DNA of 64,000 nt from Diphasiastrum complanatum (lineage: Eukaryota > Streptophyta > Lycopodiopsida > Lycopodiales > Lycopodiaceae). Position 1 is the stretch's first letter; each line of letters starts with the position of its first letter. The stretch lies in assembly GCA_029204225.1 (NCBI GenBank), contig CM055102.1:24209390-24273389 (forward strand), in the 5' to 3' direction. The position numbers and the translations under genes are program-made. The notes below the pieces were generated by a model. It was not told where the DNA came from. It did not search any database and saw nothing but the letters and a program-made list of their open reading frames with translations. Below are positions 49,601 through 59,741 of this stretch, in pieces.

Positions 49601-49690
49601 AAATTTATCTGTTAGAATGGTGACACGATTCACTGTACCACAGGATTGAAAGTGTTGCTGAACCTCTTCAGGTGTACAAGAATAATCCAC
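43214..49690 (-). CDS. PABN: Nuclear poly(A)-binding protein (PABN), last four exons
   Basis: Minus strand. The exons are 49,587-49,690 (104 bp), 49,368-49,455 (88 bp), 43,384-43,508 (125 bp) and 43,214-43,262 (49 bp, ending in TAG). Each boundary has an AG acceptor and GT donor, and the phases join exactly. The first begins [14 protein letters not shown] and ends in [12 protein letters not shown], the second starts [17 protein letters not shown] and ends HGRQLK; together they form most of the RRM with its RNP motifs. The third starts [18 protein letters not shown] and turns Gly/Tyr/Pro-rich; the last ends [15 protein letters not shown], the Arg-rich tail of this family. The protein binds poly(A) tails in the nucleus and helps set tail length. 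The N-terminal exons (acidic and coiled coil) and start of the RRM are not found up to 64,000. No stop or frameshift affects the four exons, so this may be the only living gene here. Confidence 0.93.
43605..43675. repeat. Compound (GT)n(GA)n microsatellite
   Basis: (GT)21 at 43,605-43,646 runs directly into (GA)n at 43,647-43,675. On the minus strand it is the CT tail of the LINE followed by (CA)n. Confidence 0.95.
43697..43725 (-). repeat. LINE 3' hairpin
   Basis: On the minus strand GTCTT-ATATGCC-TTTT-GGCATT-AAAAGAC: an outer GTCTT/AAGAC stem and an inner ATGCC/GGCAT stem with a TTTT loop. Confidence 0.85.
44130..45910 (-). pseudogene. LINE ORF2: RT and C-terminal zinc motif
   Basis: Read on the minus strand, the RT is visible as [18 protein letters not shown] (45,550-45,600), followed about 250 bp on by [13 protein letters not shown] with the YVDD box at about 45,316-45,330. 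At 44,400-44,470 the C-terminal cysteine motif [19 protein letters not shown] and FCC appears, the zinc-knuckle-like end typical of LINE ORF2. Many stops and shifts are present. Endonuclease motifs were not found upstream. Confidence 0.8.
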
Positions 49691-50171
49691 CTGCATAAGA
49701 CAAGAATATCACAAACATCCTCCAGGATGCAAATTTGCAAATTGCCTATAATCAAAGCTTGTTAAATTGACATTTGGAGCACCTCTTATATTGATATAAT
49801 TTGGCTAAAGTATTGATATGATTCAGCTAAAACATTGTCACCAAACTGATTCGTCCAGTTCAAAACCAATTCCAGTTTGAGTCGGAAAACGGTTCGAACC
49901 GGGTTTTTTTAATTTCTTTTGTTCTTTTTTTTTTAAAAGTCCTAAGCCTTGTATTCTCATAAAAACAGGTTTTGAATGCTATTTACAGCACTCTATATAT
50001 TACTACAATTATTGTGGTTGTGACATGTAGATTGATCTATCTACATGTTTGTGCATTGAAATTTGAGAGTCAGCGCTGGTATTCTGGTTCTACGAACAAA
50101 AACTTATGCGATTGAACAAACACGAATGATGATAGTAGATTCCATCGTACTAGTAACTAGTGACTACATAG
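49691..50171. other. Upstream PABN intron sequence, no exon found
   Basis: Begins at the AG acceptor of the 104-bp PABN exon. A T-rich stretch lies near 49,915-49,935. No exon coding for the start of the RRM is visible here. Confidence 0.5.
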
Positions 50172-50195
50172 CCTCTCTCTCTCTCTCATCGGGAG

Positions 50196-50819
50196 ATGAT
50201 CCAATCAGTGCAAGCACACCTTCAGCAGGTTGTTTCATCCATTACAGAACTCAAGCAGGAACTTACAGCCATCAAATGTGCAGTACCCTCCCAAATAGCT
50301 ACTTCAACTACGATCCAGGACCTCGAAAGTAAAGTGGAGCAGCATCTTACATCCGTCCAATCTTGGGCAGATATCCTCAAAGGTCCAGGTAAATCGGCGA
50401 ATGGTCCAGATTCTTTCATCTCTGCTACGCTTATTGAGAACCGATTGCGCGAGCAAAAAGCTCTCAATGTCCGTGTCAGAGGCATCCCAGATTCTCAGGA
50501 TGCTCTTACTGAAGCCAAAAAAAATTTGGAAGCTACTCTCCATCATCACGACAAAGGTTTGGACTCAGCCTGGCGTACCAAGAAAGATGCTAATACCCTC
50601 GTCTTGCGCTTCACCTCGTTGGAATCACGACGCGAGGTACTGCGTCAAAGGCACAGACTAAAAGATACCAAGATTTTCCTGGACGAAAGCCCCACTTTTG
50701 TACAAGTGATGGAAAGAAAAGAGGCTCTGCAACAAGCAAGAGACACAGGGAAACATCTCATTTACAGAGACGGTAAAATCCATTTTGTTGATGCTAAGCG
50801 TTTAGCGGAAACAAAATAG
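50196..50819 (+). CDS. LINE ORF1-like RNA-binding protein
   Basis: 207 codons without a stop. The start (MIQSVQAHLQQVVSSITELK) is a coiled-coil-like segment. The middle has REQKALNVRVRGIPD and later NTLVLRFTSLESRREVLRQR, the pattern of the RRM in L1-type ORF1 proteins (V-R-V-x-G-I-P, then a L-V-x-F strand). The end, TKIFLDESPTFVQVMERK followed by HLIYRDGKIHFVD, fits the C-terminal part of the same family. Such proteins bind the LINE RNA and act as chaperones for target-primed reverse transcription. The frame is open while almost every other frame in the window is broken, which suggests a recent copy. The start may be internal to a longer ORF1. Confidence 0.8.
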   Translation: MIQSVQAHLQQVVSSITELKQELTAIKCAVPSQIATSTTIQDLESKVEQHLTSVQSWADILKGPGKSANGPDSFISATLIENRLREQKALNVRVRGIPDSQDALTEAKKNLEATLHHHDKGLDSAWRTKKDANTLVLRFTSLESRREVLRQRHRLKDTKIFLDESPTFVQVMERKEALQQARDTGKHLIYRDGKIHFVDAKRLAETK

Positions 50820-51015
50820 ATGATTTTATAGTTGGTGTTAGAATGGAGTTGAGTTAGAGTTTGCACTTAATATCCAGTTGACCTTGTAAATGGTTGCGTT
50901 TTTCGTACCATATATTCCTGGACTAGTGCATAGTGGTTAGCTTTAGCTTAGTTTTCTTTTCTGGTTGACGGTACTGCCCCGTCTTGTTCCCATCATACTT
51001 GGATGTACTGTTTTT

Positions 51016-51081
51016 GTCTTCTATGCCTTTGGGCATGGAAAAGACGTTAATACAACTTCTTCTTCTCTCTCTTTCTCTCTT

Positions 51082-51121
<40 letters not shown>
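51016..51121 (+). repeat. LINE 3' hairpin and CT tail
   Basis: GTCTT-CTATGCC-TTTG-GGCATGGA-AAAGAC (51,016-51,045) keeps both stems of the other copies although its sequence differs. It is followed by a pyrimidine tail with (CT)n. Confidence 0.85.
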
Positions 51122-51125
<4 letters not shown>

Positions 51126-51681
51126 CCTACAAAGATCCTCGATGTGTAGCCCTTATGTTACATGAGATGTCCCTGATACAAAGAGTCTTTGCAAGAGGAG
51201 AGCTTGGGTGGATTCAGAGACAGATAATGAGGATATTCCTATTCCTATGAGAGATTGACATCGTGATCAGCGGCAGTGTACAGCATCTCGTAGATTTGAT
51301 GTTTGGACCTCCAAAGGGAGAGCCTCTATTAGGAGACGACGCCCCAGTTATCAGAAGAGTATGAGACATAGTCATGACTCATCGTCAGCGTGTCGCTACT
51401 GTTCTCTCTCCAGCAGCCAGCGATGGCCTAGCGCTCCAGCTCCAACGCTCTGCTGCCTCGGATAGCAATGGCCTAGCTCCATGTCTCCATAGCTCCAGCA
51501 CTCTGCTGCCTCCAGCCAGCGGACGGATCAGTTGCCCCCGCCAGCGGACGGATCAGTGTGATGCCCTCCAGCAGAACCTGCCTCCAGTAACAATGGCAGC
51601 GAATTTGCCTTCAACCGGCGATCTGATCAGAGCATCGATGGATAAGCCTGCTTCCAGCGGAACAACGGATCTGCCAAGATT
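51122..51681 (+). mobile_element. LINE copy, 5' part, split by chromovirus
   Basis: Starts directly after the CT tail of the ORF1-only element. The first 100 bp match the 5' part of the short element at 39.55-39.75 kb. Translated with one shift it has SETDNEDIPIPMRD and HRDQRQCTASR, the same words as the mini-ORF at 39.6 kb. It then runs through Ser/Pro/Leu-rich sequence to 51,681, where the chromovirus duplication CCGGC begins. It resumes at 63,507. Confidence 0.7.
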
Positions 51682-51686
51682 CCGGC

Positions 51687-52133
51687 TGTTACCAACTTAC
51701 TTACTGCAAACCTCCAGGTGCCTGTTAACCACAAGAGACCGAACGGTTCACGTTCCACCCCGCCATAGGACCTAATCCGGGTCCACCCACCGTGCCCTGG
51801 CCTGTGACCGTATCAAGCTGGATCCGACCTCCATCCCAGACGGCGTCCCATACCACCGCCCAGGCTCTCAGCCATCTCCTGCCTCACGCTAGCAACACAT
51901 CCTGGCCGTGCACATGCTCTCCATCCACCTCCTCCTAGGTAGACAGAATGGATGGCAAATGAGTCCTCCTCCCCTTGTATACCTCCAAGGAGAGAGACTC
52001 CAAGCCATGTGCACTCCTGGACCATGACACGTGGCAACCATGCAGGTTCACGAGTCACCGGCAAGTCTACAGGCCCAGTCATCGTCCAGTTTCAAGTCTG
52101 GGTTCGGAACCCAAGAGAGTTGGGTCCCTAACA
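51687..52133 (-). repeat. 3' LTR of minus chromovirus (447 bp)
   Basis: Starts TGTTACCAAC and ends CCCTAACA on the plus strand, with inverted TGTTA/TAACA ends. The matching LTR is at 63,056-63,501. Confidence 0.95.
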
Positions 52134-52146
52134 TTCCCTCTTCCTT
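52134..52146 (-). other. Polypurine tract
   Basis: Minus strand AAGGAAGAGGGAA directly before the 3' LTR, the usual plus-strand priming site. Confidence 0.88.
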
Positions 52147-52184
52147 AAAAAATTCCTTATCTAAGGAAGGAATCCAAGGAATCT

Positions 52185-52310
52185 CAGTTTAAGGTCATGT
52201 TCCTTCTCCCAAGTACCATCGTCCTCGGAACTTCCTTTCCAACGAACCAAGTACTCAGTTGCCTGCCGGTTTCTGAGCCCACGTTGACGTACATCAACAA
52301 TGGCCTATGG
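52185..52310 (-). pseudogene. Chromodomain of minus chromovirus integrase
   Basis: The minus strand reads AIVDVRQRGLRNRQATEY and then LVRWKGSSEDDGTWEKEHDL, a group-type chromodomain with the conserved W-K-G and T-W-E. It would guide integration to modified chromatin. A TAG just before it and shifts upstream separate it from the integrase core. Confidence 0.88.
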
Positions 52311-52819
52311 TTCAGTAGGTACAAAGGATGATAGGTCCTCCAGCCGAACTAAGTCCTCCTGAGGCATTAAGTCATCCTTTCCACCAAGTCATTCCTTTAA
52401 ACGACTAATGTGAAAAACTGGATGTACCTTAACCCCTTGAGGAAGTTCTAGCTGGTACGCATTCCGATGGAGTTTCTTTACTATACGGAATGGCCCTGCG
52501 TAACGACGTGAGAATCTTTTGGGATTCTAAGATATACCCAAGCCCCCTCCTCATAGACCCTAGGTTGTCGCTTCTGATTAGCGTAAAACTAGGCTCTATC
52601 TTGAGCCGTTTTTACGTTTTCGCGAGCAACAAGCAACATTTCTTGCATATCATGCAAGAAATCTACTGCTGCTTTAACCTTGAGGCCTTTGAGGGCCCAC
52701 TGAAATGGGAGCCCTAGGCTGGAAACCATACATCAGAGAAAATGGACTACAACCCGTCGCTGAGTGCTTTGCGCTATTATACGCAAACTCAATCATTGGA
52801 AGGTACCTTTCCCAATCTG

Positions 52820-53450
52820 ATTGTCTTCATGCCCGAAGCATATCTTCCATAGACTGGTTTGTCCTCTGTGTCTGACCATCCGATTCAGGATGATCTGATG
52901 ACCCCAAACTTAGGGTGGTCTCTAATTTCTCAAAGACCGCTTGCCAGAATTTGCCAGTGAACTTTGGATCTCGATCACTAACAATGTCATTCGGCAAACC
53001 AAACAACCTGAACAACTTTTCCACGAAAAGTTGTGCAAGTTCAGAAGCTTTGACAGTTTGCTTGGTGGTATGAACTGCGCCATTTTAGTTAACCTATCAA
53101 CTATTACCCAAATGGCATCATTTTGCTTCCCCGTCCGAGGTAGCCGAACCACAAAGTCCATGGAAATGCTTTCCCACTTTTCTTTCGGGAATTTCCAAGG
53201 GCATTAACAAACAAGCTGCCTTAAGTCTTTCAGCTTTGTTAACTTGGCATCACGCACACTTGCGAACATATGCCTCCACTTGACTTTTTAAGTTTTTGGC
53301 CAGTAAAAGTTCCTTTTTACTAAGTCAAGTGTCCTTTGAGCCCCAGGGTGCCCTGCACAAGGGCTGTCATGACATTCATGCAGGATTTGGGCCCTTATAT
53401 CATCATTTTCTGGCACACAAACTTTTCCATTCCGGAAAAGTAACCCATTG
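52820..53450 (-). pseudogene. Integrase of minus chromovirus
   Basis: The zinc part starts at CHDSPCAGHPGAQRTLDLVK and NFYWPKT (53,290-53,370). The core has SMDFV-type MDFVVRLPRTG with the first Asp and VSDRDPKFTGKFW with the second. The third catalytic position reads ESDGQTQRTNQ, where relatives have D-G-Q-T-E-R, so the catalytic Glu is Gln. Shifts and stops occur near 53,250 and 53,020. Confidence 0.9.
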
Positions 53451-53459
53451 CTAATGGAA

Positions 53460-54640
53460 TAGTCTCTTTGTATCTTATCCTGAGGAGAAATCTTGGAATC
53501 CTGCATTCCAAGCTCATCACTAGATCTAGAAGAACCTGCCAGGACGTCTAGCCAAATACAACCGAAGTACCTATCGGTCTTACACAAATCTCTTAAGGAC
53601 AGATACAACTCAGATTGGATCTCAGAAAAGCTTAACTGATTAACCTCTCCAATCCGGCTTAAGGCATCCGCGACACTATTAGAAGTACCCTTCCGGTACT
53701 CAATGTCATAATGAAATTCTTGGAGCATCTCTGACCATCTGCCCTTACGACCCCTAAGGTCGACCGCATCGTTAAACTGGGAGCCATACAAATAATGTCT
53801 CCAAACTTTCAGGGCATGAATAACAGCAAAAAGTTCCCTGTCATAGGTGGAATACCGCCTTTGAGCAGTGTCCCACTTCTTGCTTTCACAAGCTACCGGC
53901 CTATTATCCTGATATAGGACTGCGTCTATAGCATAGTCGCTGGCATCCGTTTCAAGTACATATGGCTTGTTAGGATCCATTATGTGTAGAATATGCGCTG
54001 TAGTTACACAGTATTTGAGGTTCTCAAAACTCTGATTCAACTCTTCAGTCCAAGTAACTGGAGGACTGAAGTTATTGTGCCGGCTAACTTTTTTAGCCCC
54101 TCTGAGGACATTCATCAAGGCCAATGCAATTAATGCATAGTTCAAGATGAATCTATGAAAAAACCCCGTAAAGCCCAAAAAGGACTTAACCTCCCGGATG
54201 GTTTTAGGGATAGGCCATTCACGTACTTGTCGGACTTTATTTGGGTCAATTTCCAACCCATGGTCCGAAATAATGTGACCAAGGTATAACAACTTTTTTG
54301 GAAGAACACACATTTGAACTCCTTGGCGAAAAGCTTCTCCTGTCTAAGTAACTTTAAGACAGTCCTGAGATGCTCCTCATGCTCCTCCAAGGTCTTACTA
54401 TAGATGAGAATATCATCTAAGTAGACTATTACGAACTTTCCCAGATATGGACGAAGAAGATCGTTCACCATCTGCTGGAAAGTCGCTGCAGCATTTGTTA
54501 AGCCAAAAGGCAAAACCAAAAACTCATAATGGCCGTACCTAGTTCTAAACCCGGTTTTTTCAATATCCTCAGTCTTTATGCGAATCTGATGATACCCTGA
54601 TCTCAAATAGATTTTGGTGAAGTACTTTGCACCATGCAAT
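53460..54640 (-). pseudogene. RT and RNase H of minus chromovirus
   Basis: RT (54,640-54,142) has LRSGYHQIRIKTEDI, VLPFGLTNAAATFQQMVN and IVYLDDILIYSKT with an intact YLDD. After a shift near 54,290, the frame continues with LYLGHIISDHGLEIDPNKV, GFTGFFHRFI and RNase H motifs YVLETDASDYAIDAVLYQ, RRYSTYDRELFAVIHALKVW and YRKGTSNSVADALSRI. RT upstream of 54,640 (to about 54,790) is in another frame. Confidence 0.93.
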
Positions 54641-54767
54641 CAATCAACCAGTTCATCCATTCGCGGCAAAGGATAATGGTTTTTAATCGTTAACTTATTC
54701 AACTTTTTAAAGTCCACACAAAGACGAGTGCCTCCGTCTTTTTTATCAACAAGGAGCACAGGTGCCC

Positions 54768-55759
54768 CTAGGGAGATTTACTAGGCCTAACATGGCCCAT
54801 CTTAAGGTAATTTTGCAGTTGCCTATAAACCTCATCCTCTTCAGTAGTACTCATCCTATATGGATACAATGATATAGGAGAACTACCAGGAATCAGTTTA
54901 ATACCATGGTCAACACCCCTAGAGGGGGGAAGACCCTCAGGAAACTGTTCAGGAAATACATCGTTAAATTCTTGTCTAAGTTTCCTAGAAATTTCACCTT
55001 CCGGCGAGTTTTCTTGTTTTAGGTTATTAGACATTAATTCCATCTGCAGATTGTAAAATTGCAAACTACGTTCTTCGTGGTAAGTAAAATCTTTTAACCA
55101 ACATAAAATCTCTATTGGTAGACGTGGGACTATCCGGTCCCACACTTGGCTTTCTGCTCCAGTTGCCAGCTTCACTGTGTATCGGTGGTCACTTTGCCTT
55201 GTTTCCACCTTTAGCTTCTGCAACAAATTTGCGTTAATAAAATTATGTGTGGAACCATCGTCAAATAAAACAATTACGGCTTGGCCACCCACAACCCCCT
55301 TCATCCGAATGAGGTCATGAGGGCCAAAAACAGCCGTATTAAAACAACAATGCTCACACACAAAATTACCAGCAAAGGAAAGATCTACACTAGATATGCT
55401 AGAGTTACCTGGCGTCTTAAAGGATGCCCCTTTAGCTTTCCGTTTCTTTGGACATTCCTTCGCGACATGACCTGGTTCCATGCAATTGAAGCACAGATTG
55501 TTGCTTCTGGCTTTCATGAAGGTTTCCTGGTCCAAGGTAGATCTTTTCTTCGATTTCCCTGAACCTGAAGTCCCTTCCTTTGCCTTATCTTTCGATTTCT
55601 TTGGAAAGAAAGGCCTCTTACCCTTTACGTCAGGCAAGTCACCAGTCTCAGGCTTAGCCATCATACGAGTATCATCGTAGATTCTGGCAAAGCGAACAGC
55701 ATCCTCGAGGGTAAGAGGCTGGTTCCTCCTAACCTCTAGCTGGTAGTCTCTTGGCAACC
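54768..55759 (-). pseudogene. gag end and protease of minus chromovirus
   Basis: Read from 55,759, where the nested element's duplication ends, the frame continues gag with QPLTLEDAVRFARIYDD. It then has the zinc knuckle CFNCMEPGHVAKEC (about 55,460-55,500) and the protease VLFDDGSTHNFIN, with D-D-G-S for the usual D-T/S-G-S. It goes on towards RT (PEQFPEGLPPSRGVDHGI) and stops at 54,768 after a shift. The apparent start upstream of 55,759 belongs to LTR sequence of the nested element. Confidence 0.9.
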
Positions 55760-56177
55760 AGTTCTGGACTCGGCTCATTACATTCGCCGCGTCCATTTAC
55801 ATTTACAATTACTTTACTTTATGCATAAGCAGGCCTTGGGCCCTTTTTTATTCATTAGTGACATTCAGACTATATGGTTGGCCTTTGGCCTTATAATTCA
55901 TTATTAGGCCATTTGGACATATTACTGGAGAGTGGGGGCCTTCTTGGAGGGCGCACTATTATCCCTCCCAGTTGGGCCCTAGCCACTGGAAGCTTCCTTG
56001 TAGGGCTTTCTCTTGGATATAAGTAGGGAAACTGTGTCATTTGTCATTCAGCTGATGATATTAATCTCTCTCTTTAGCCTCCTTAATCTCTCTCTTTCCT
56101 GCTTTCTAGGGTTAAGTCTTGCTTATGTGATGCTTTCATAGCTTAGTTCTAGATCAGCTGTGGCTCTATTCGTAACT
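55760..56177 (+). repeat. 5' LTR of nested chromovirus (418 bp)
   Basis: Begins AGTTCTGGACTCGG and ends TTCGTAACT, directly before the primer site. It contains a TATAAGTAGGG word near 56,020. Confidence 0.93.
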
Positions 56178-56189
56178 TGGTATCAGAGC
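56178..56189 (+). promoter_or_regulatory. Primer binding site, initiator tRNA-Met
   Basis: TGGTATCAGAGC immediately after the LTR. Confidence 0.95.
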
Positions 56190-56660
56190 ACTTTTCTGAG
56201 CACAATCTGGAATTTTTTTTCTTTGCTGCCTTGCCTTGCTCCTCCATCGTTGTTCCTACAGCTCCATTACCGTTTTGACAGCCCTGTTCCATCGCTGCTC
56301 CTTCCACTCCTTCCTGCCCAGCGTTCCCCCTGTTTTGTCCCCTCTTTTCTTTGCTGCCCAGCGCTCCTCCTCTTCCTTTCCATCGTTGTCCCTGCCTTCC
56401 GACCTATCACTTTCATCTGATATTTTTCCAGTTTGCAGCCATCTTCCACAGTTAGTTCCCTGACTGTCCAGCGCCCATCCTCATCCAAAAACTACCCAAT
56501 TCCGACATCATTTGCTATTCCAAACAGCTAAAATTCTTCAACCTGTGAATCGCTGCCTCAGCACTCCCAACTTGTCACTTTTGCCTTTTTTTTTCTCCAA
56601 TTCCAGCCATCTTTTACAGCTTATCAAAAGGTTGTCGCGTCTATTCCTTCCACTATCATT

Positions 56661-58708
56661 ATGGCACATTCACCTACCCCGAGTGAGACTACTCAGGAAA
56701 CCTTATCCGATCATGGATGAGACCCTTTCTGACCTCGTTCTTCGCTTCGATTCAGTTATGACCGGCTTTGCTCCTATGCAGTCACAGATTGATTCTTTAC
56801 AGCCTCATGGTCCTGGTAAAGCTCCTGTTTTTCCTACATTTGGGACTCCCCCTCCATTTGGATTTCCATCTTCTTCTGCTAGTCAGCCTGGTGGTGGACC
56901 GTTCATTCCATCTAACCCACCTCCTGGTTCCTCGTCCCCCCCTTCCTGAGTCACACTTTGCTCGAGACTTTCGTGATAGGGTACAGCTTGCTACCTATTC
57001 CGGTTCCTCCGACAGGAACTTATTAGAGAATTGGTTTGCTAAGCTTGACACATATTTTCAGATTTACCCCAAGACTGATCCTCAGAAGATCCAGTTGGCT
57101 GCTTTACATTTAGATGGACGTGCCGCCACGTGGTGGCGAGTTTATAGAGTTGATCCTGATCGGGAAGGGCTCCATGTATGGCATACTTTTCGCCGTGACC
57201 TCCGCCATGCTATGATTGATCCTCAGTGGCTTGACCGCCAACGTGATACATTCCGTAGTCTCACTCAGACCAGTGATCTTGCTTCTTATACAGATCCGTT
57301 TATGGAGCTTTCTTATCTTTTCACAGATCTACAGCCCACTGAGCTTATTTCTCGTTACATTGCTGGGCTTCGTGGTGCTTTACGTTATGATGTTTCTTCC
57401 TTCCGTCCTAGCACACTTGTTGAGGCGATGTCTCTTGCCAGTACTTTACAGCATAAGTACTCTGACACCCTTCCTTCCCGCTTCTCCCGACCCCGTCCTT
57501 CTGCTTCATCTTTTCCCGCTACGTTCACCCCTACACCGGCCCCTTCTATTCCAGCTCTCTCCATTGCCCCTTCGCCTCCTCGTCCTCCGACTCCTCGACC
57601 TGCTTTTGTCCGACGTTACACGTCTGCAGAGTTCGCTGATCTTCAGCAGAAGCGTCTTTGCTTTCGTTGTAAGAGTCCTGACCATCTTGCCCGTGATTGC
57701 CGCCAGCCTCTCCCTACTACTACTGCTGCTTTTTACCATGAGGGCACTACTCCAGATGATTCCGATATCTACATTCATATTTCTGATGAGCTTGACTTAT
57801 CCTCTGAGCCTTCCCCTGATTTACTTCCTGCTACTTGCCATGCTCAGCTTGCCTATGCTACTTGGACAGGGCGTCCTGGTCCTCGCTCCATTCGGTTACG
57901 TGTGCGTATTACAGGTCGAGAGTATATTGCTTTAGTTGATACTGGTAGCGCTCATTCTTTTATTAGCAGTTATATCACTAGTCGGATCCGCGCTTCACCT
58001 GTTCCTGCTTCCCAGCCTCTCATAGTTGAGGTTGCCAGTTCTCATTCTTTTCCTAGTTCTCAGATTTTTCAGCGTTTACCATACCGCATTGGAGATTTCT
58101 CTGGACAGGCAGATCTTTACATTATCCCTATGGAGCGTTATGATCTTATCCTTGGTGCTGATTGGTTTGCATCTCTTGGAGCCGTTACACTGGACTTGAC
58201 ACAGCAGACATTGACATTTGTACATGATGCAGTTACACACTCACTTGTGGGCATTGATTCTCAGGGAGACTTCCAGTTGATTACTGGGAAGCAGTTTATT
58301 CGCAACCTGCCGAAGGCTCATTGTGCTGCCTTATTATGTGTTCAGTGGGCAGTACCAGTTCCTCCAGTTTCTACACCAGCAGTTGTTCCTCAGGTGATTT
58401 CTGACTTATTACATCAATATGCTTTTGTCTTTTCAGAACCTACGACGCTACCACCAATACATGACGTGAACCATCATATTGATTTGCGTCCTGGTTCTGC
58501 TCCTCCCTCCTGTCCCCCTTATCGTATGTCTCAATCTGAGCGTGATGAGCTTGAGCTCCATATTACTGCCTTGTTAGATCAGGGTCTCGTTGTTCCTAGT
58601 CACAGCCCTTTTGGTGCTCCTGTTCTCCTTATTAATAAGAAAGATGGTACCAAACGCCTTTGTATTGATTACCGTGCTTTAAATAAGTTGACTATTCGTA
58701 ATCAGTAG
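56661..58708 (+). pseudogene. gag-protease-RT start of nested chromovirus
   Basis: The likely start is the ATG at 56,661 (MAHSPTPSETTQ); one shift near 56,715 and another near 56,945 lead into the long frame. The gag core has [23 protein letters not shown] and [13 protein letters not shown]. The zinc knuckle is [14 protein letters not shown] (CX2CX4HX4C). The protease active site is [13 protein letters not shown], followed by [19 protein letters not shown] begins with [19 protein letters not shown] and stops at a TAG at 58,706 where relatives have Tyr. Confidence 0.93.
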
Positions 58709-59730
58709 CCTATTCCACACATGGATGACCTCTTTGACCAGCTCGATACCTCTAAAATCTTTTCCAAGATAGACCTTCGTTCTGGATATTACCAAATCAG
58801 GATGCACCCTTCTGACGAACATAAGACAACTTTCCGTACTCATCTTGGTTTATATGAATTTCGTGTGCTTCCTTTTGTTGTTACTAATGGCCCTCCTACG
58901 TTCCAGAATGTGATGAATAACGTCTTACGTCCGCTTCTTGGTCATTGTGTCTTGGTTTATTTTGATGATATTCTTATTTTTAGTCAGTCTCTTGCTGAGC
59001 ATGTTGCCCATCTTTCCTCTGTCTTTCAGTTACTTGTACACCACCAGTTATTTGCTAAGTTGTCTAAATGTTCTTTTGCTGTTTCTGAGATCGAGTTTCT
59101 TGGTTTTCTTATTTGTAATGGTCACATTCGTCTGGACCCTCATAAGGTTCAGGCCATCCAGGATTGGCCTATACCTACTGATATTCATCATGTTCGTATG
59201 TTTCTTGGGTTAGCCACTCACCTTCGTCGTCCAGTTCCTCATTTTGCCACTATCGTAGCTCCTCTTCATGCACTTTTGAAGAAGTCTAGTACTTTTCTGT
59301 GGACTCCTGATTGTCAGACAGCGTTTGATACTCTTCGTCGTGCTGTTGTTGATGCTGCCGTTATGTGTTTACCACAGTTTGATCAGAAGTTTCTTGTTGA
59401 GACTGATGCTAGTAATGTTGGTTTGGGTGCTTTACTTCGCCAGTCACAATGTATTATTGCTTATGAGTCGCGTCGTCTTCGCTCTTATGAGCAACGTTAT
59501 TCTGTGCATGAGAAAGAGCTTCTTGCTATTATCTATGCTCTTAAGAAGTGGCGTCATTATCTGTATCGAGTCCCATTTGACATTATTACTGATCACCAAT
59601 CTTTACGTTATCTGTTTTCTCAACGTGACCTTAGTGATCGTCAATTTCGTTGGTTGCAGTTTTAACAGTCTTTTAATTTCTCCATATGTATCGTCCTGGT
59701 CGTGCTAACTTGCTGCTGATGCATTATCTC
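58709..59730 (+). pseudogene. RT and RNase H of nested chromovirus
   Basis: In the same frame as the preceding segment. It has FSKIDLRSGYYQIRM, the motif LPFVVTNGPPTF (relatives have L-P-F-G-L-T-N-A-P), and LVYFDDILIFSQS with an intact YFDD. RNase H follows with FLVETDASNVGLGALL, YSVHEKELLAIIYALKKW and ITDHQSLRYL. It stops with TAA near 59,663; the N-x-ADALSR region is shifted just beyond. Confidence 0.93.
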
Positions 59731-59741
59731 GTCTTCCAGCT

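Larger units (their letters stand above)
50172..51121 (+). mobile_element. ORF1-only LINE derivative with CT tail
   Basis: A short CT tract (50,172-50,187) borders the 5' side. An intact ORF1-type frame follows (50,196-50,819), then about 200 bp of 3' untranslated sequence, the family hairpin (51,016-51,045), GTTAATACAAC and a CT tail (51,053-51,121). No ORF2 lies between ORF1 and the tail, so the element is non-autonomous. Its 5' end is truncated relative to the copy starting at 51,122, whose ORF1 has a longer N-terminal part. Confidence 0.75.

Noticed and set aside
49505-49690. Single minus-strand frame over the PABN exon, running into 49,505-49,586
   Set aside because: The part left of 49,587 is intron: there is a GTATGT donor, and the next exon restores the RRM in phase.
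55680-55796. Apparent minus-strand start MDAANVMSRVQNW for the chromovirus gag-protease frame
   Set aside because: These residues come from the LTR of the nested element. The true upstream part of gag lies at 61,735-62,318.
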